A stretch of 64,000 nt of DNA from Centroberyx gerrardi (lineage: Eukaryota; Chordata; Actinopteri; Beryciformes; Berycidae). Under the pieces are notes generated by a model that was not told where the DNA came from, ran no database searches, and saw only the letters and a list, made by a program, of their open reading frames with translations. Below, in pieces: positions 63,151 through 64,000 of this stretch. Position numbers and translations under genes: made by a program. Position 1 is the stretch's first letter, and the number at the start of each line of letters is the position of its first letter. The stretch covers positions 12,826,676-12,890,675 of the forward strand of contig NC_136016.1 in the NCBI RefSeq assembly GCF_048128805.1. Reading direction: 5' to 3'.

Positions 63151-64000
63151 CAGTGGTGGAAAAAGTACTCAAATTCTTTACTTAAAGGATAAGGCCGGTG
63201 TTTTTTAATGCATTGCTTACCGTCAACAAATCCTATGAAAATAACAAAATCAACAATGCGTTTGCTCTACTCCCGTTACTTTCTGACTTCCCACGTACCG
63301 TTTTTAGCCATCAACCCGGAAGTCACTGGCTCCAATTGTAAGCTAAAAACCTTAAATACAGCTCACAAAGACATAGTTTCAATTTTAAAAATCGCTAACT
63401 GTTACCATGAAAAGTCAGGCTGTTGTAGTTATTACCAAATCAAATTCAAATGGGAACAAATTCTTCATTACGCTGGGGACTATTTTCGGTGCTAATCATT
63501 GCTGATTTTGTTATTTTCATAGGATTTGTTGACGGTAAACAATGCATTAAAAAACACCAGCCTTATCCTTTAAGTAAAAGTAGCAATACTGTAATACAGA
63601 AAATACTTAATTAAAAGTAAAACTTGCATTCAAAATGTTAAAGTAGCCTATAAAAGTATTAGCAGTAAAATGTACTGAAGTATCAAAAGTAAAAGTAGTC
63701 ATTCTGAAGAACAGTCCCTTTCAGAGTGTTAAATTATTGATGCATTAAGAAGTATTTTGTATGTTGTAGTTCGAACTGCTCCATATACTGCTGGGGAGTT
63801 TAAACTCTAACAATGCAACATATTTTATAAGCTTATCGTATGAATTGCATGTAAAACCTTATTCTGCAAAGTAACTAGCAACTACAGCCATCAGATAAAT
63901 GTAGTGGAGTAAATGTATAAAGTCAAAATGGAACAAAATGGAAATACTCAAGTAAAATGCCAGTACCTCAAAATTGTACATAAGTACAGTACTTGAGTAA
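63151..64000. mobile_element. hAT-type MITE, right end outside the window, interrupted by a second MITE
   Basis: Starts CAGTGGTGGAAAAAGTACTC, the terminal repeat of a very abundant fish hAT-derived non-autonomous family. Continues after the insert with AGTAAAAGTAGCAATACTGT and reaches GTACAGTACTTGAGTAA at the window end, which is the inner part of the right terminus. No ORF. Confidence 0.85.
63186..63569. mobile_element. 384-bp MITE with 73-bp terminal inverted repeats and TTAA target site
   Basis: 63186-63258 and 63497-63569 are inverted repeats differing at about three positions, starting AGGATAAGGC. Both ends are flanked by TTAA (63182-63185 and 63570-63573). It sits inside the hAT-type MITE. 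A piggyBac-type transposase is inferred from the target site. Confidence 0.88.

Overview
The window is vertebrate nuclear DNA, almost certainly a ray-finned (teleost, probably percomorph) fish. The genes are split into short GT-AG exons separated by introns rich in long (GT)n, (CT)n and (GA)n microsatellites. Dispersed repeats resemble known fish families: hAT-type and TTAA-type MITEs, an L2-like LINE remnant and a CCTAG-CAACC minisatellite. There are no operons, CRISPR arrays or prokaryotic signals.

Layout, left to right. (1) 1-2006, minus strand: 5' part of beta-tectorin (tectb), a ZP-domain protein of the inner-ear matrix, with TATA box and untranslated first exon. (2) 4790-6934, minus: a complete four-exon gene for a short, secreted dickkopf-like protein of 196 residues. 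(3) About 12 kb without a gene (6.9-19.4 kb), holding palindromes, an L2-like fragment, a repeat flanked by a target-site duplication, and candidate non-coding elements. (4) 19401-34920, plus: complete plxdc1/TEM7 in 14 coding exons (492 residues). (5) 36720-36791, minus: an intact tRNA-Cys(GCA). (6) 38146-47524, plus: complete lasp1 in 7 coding exons (LIM, two nebulin repeats, SH3; 227 residues). (7) 49065-57039, minus: complete 13-exon KLHDC1/KLHDC2-type Kelch protein (403 residues) with BC-box and Cul2-box-like C terminus, convergent with lasp1. (8) 59281-62792, minus: 3' part of a coiled-coil, tail-anchored protein with a KASH-like end, its 5' part beyond the window. The right edge is a hAT-type MITE interrupted by a second, TTAA-flanked MITE.

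The genes are functionally unrelated neighbours (extracellular matrix, Wnt antagonism, endothelial receptor, actin cytoskeleton, ubiquitin ligase adaptor, nuclear-envelope type anchor). PLXDC1 and LASP1 are also neighbours at human 17q12, which supports the plxdc1 call over plxdc2.

I found no evidence of a wholly new biological system. The most notable observations are a perfect 92-bp foldback, a nested transposon whose empty target site can be reconstructed, a decayed partial duplicate of a lasp1 exon, (TG)n tracts adjoining several splice acceptors, and a KLHDC-type receptor that seems to lack the arginines its relatives use to bind C-degrons.
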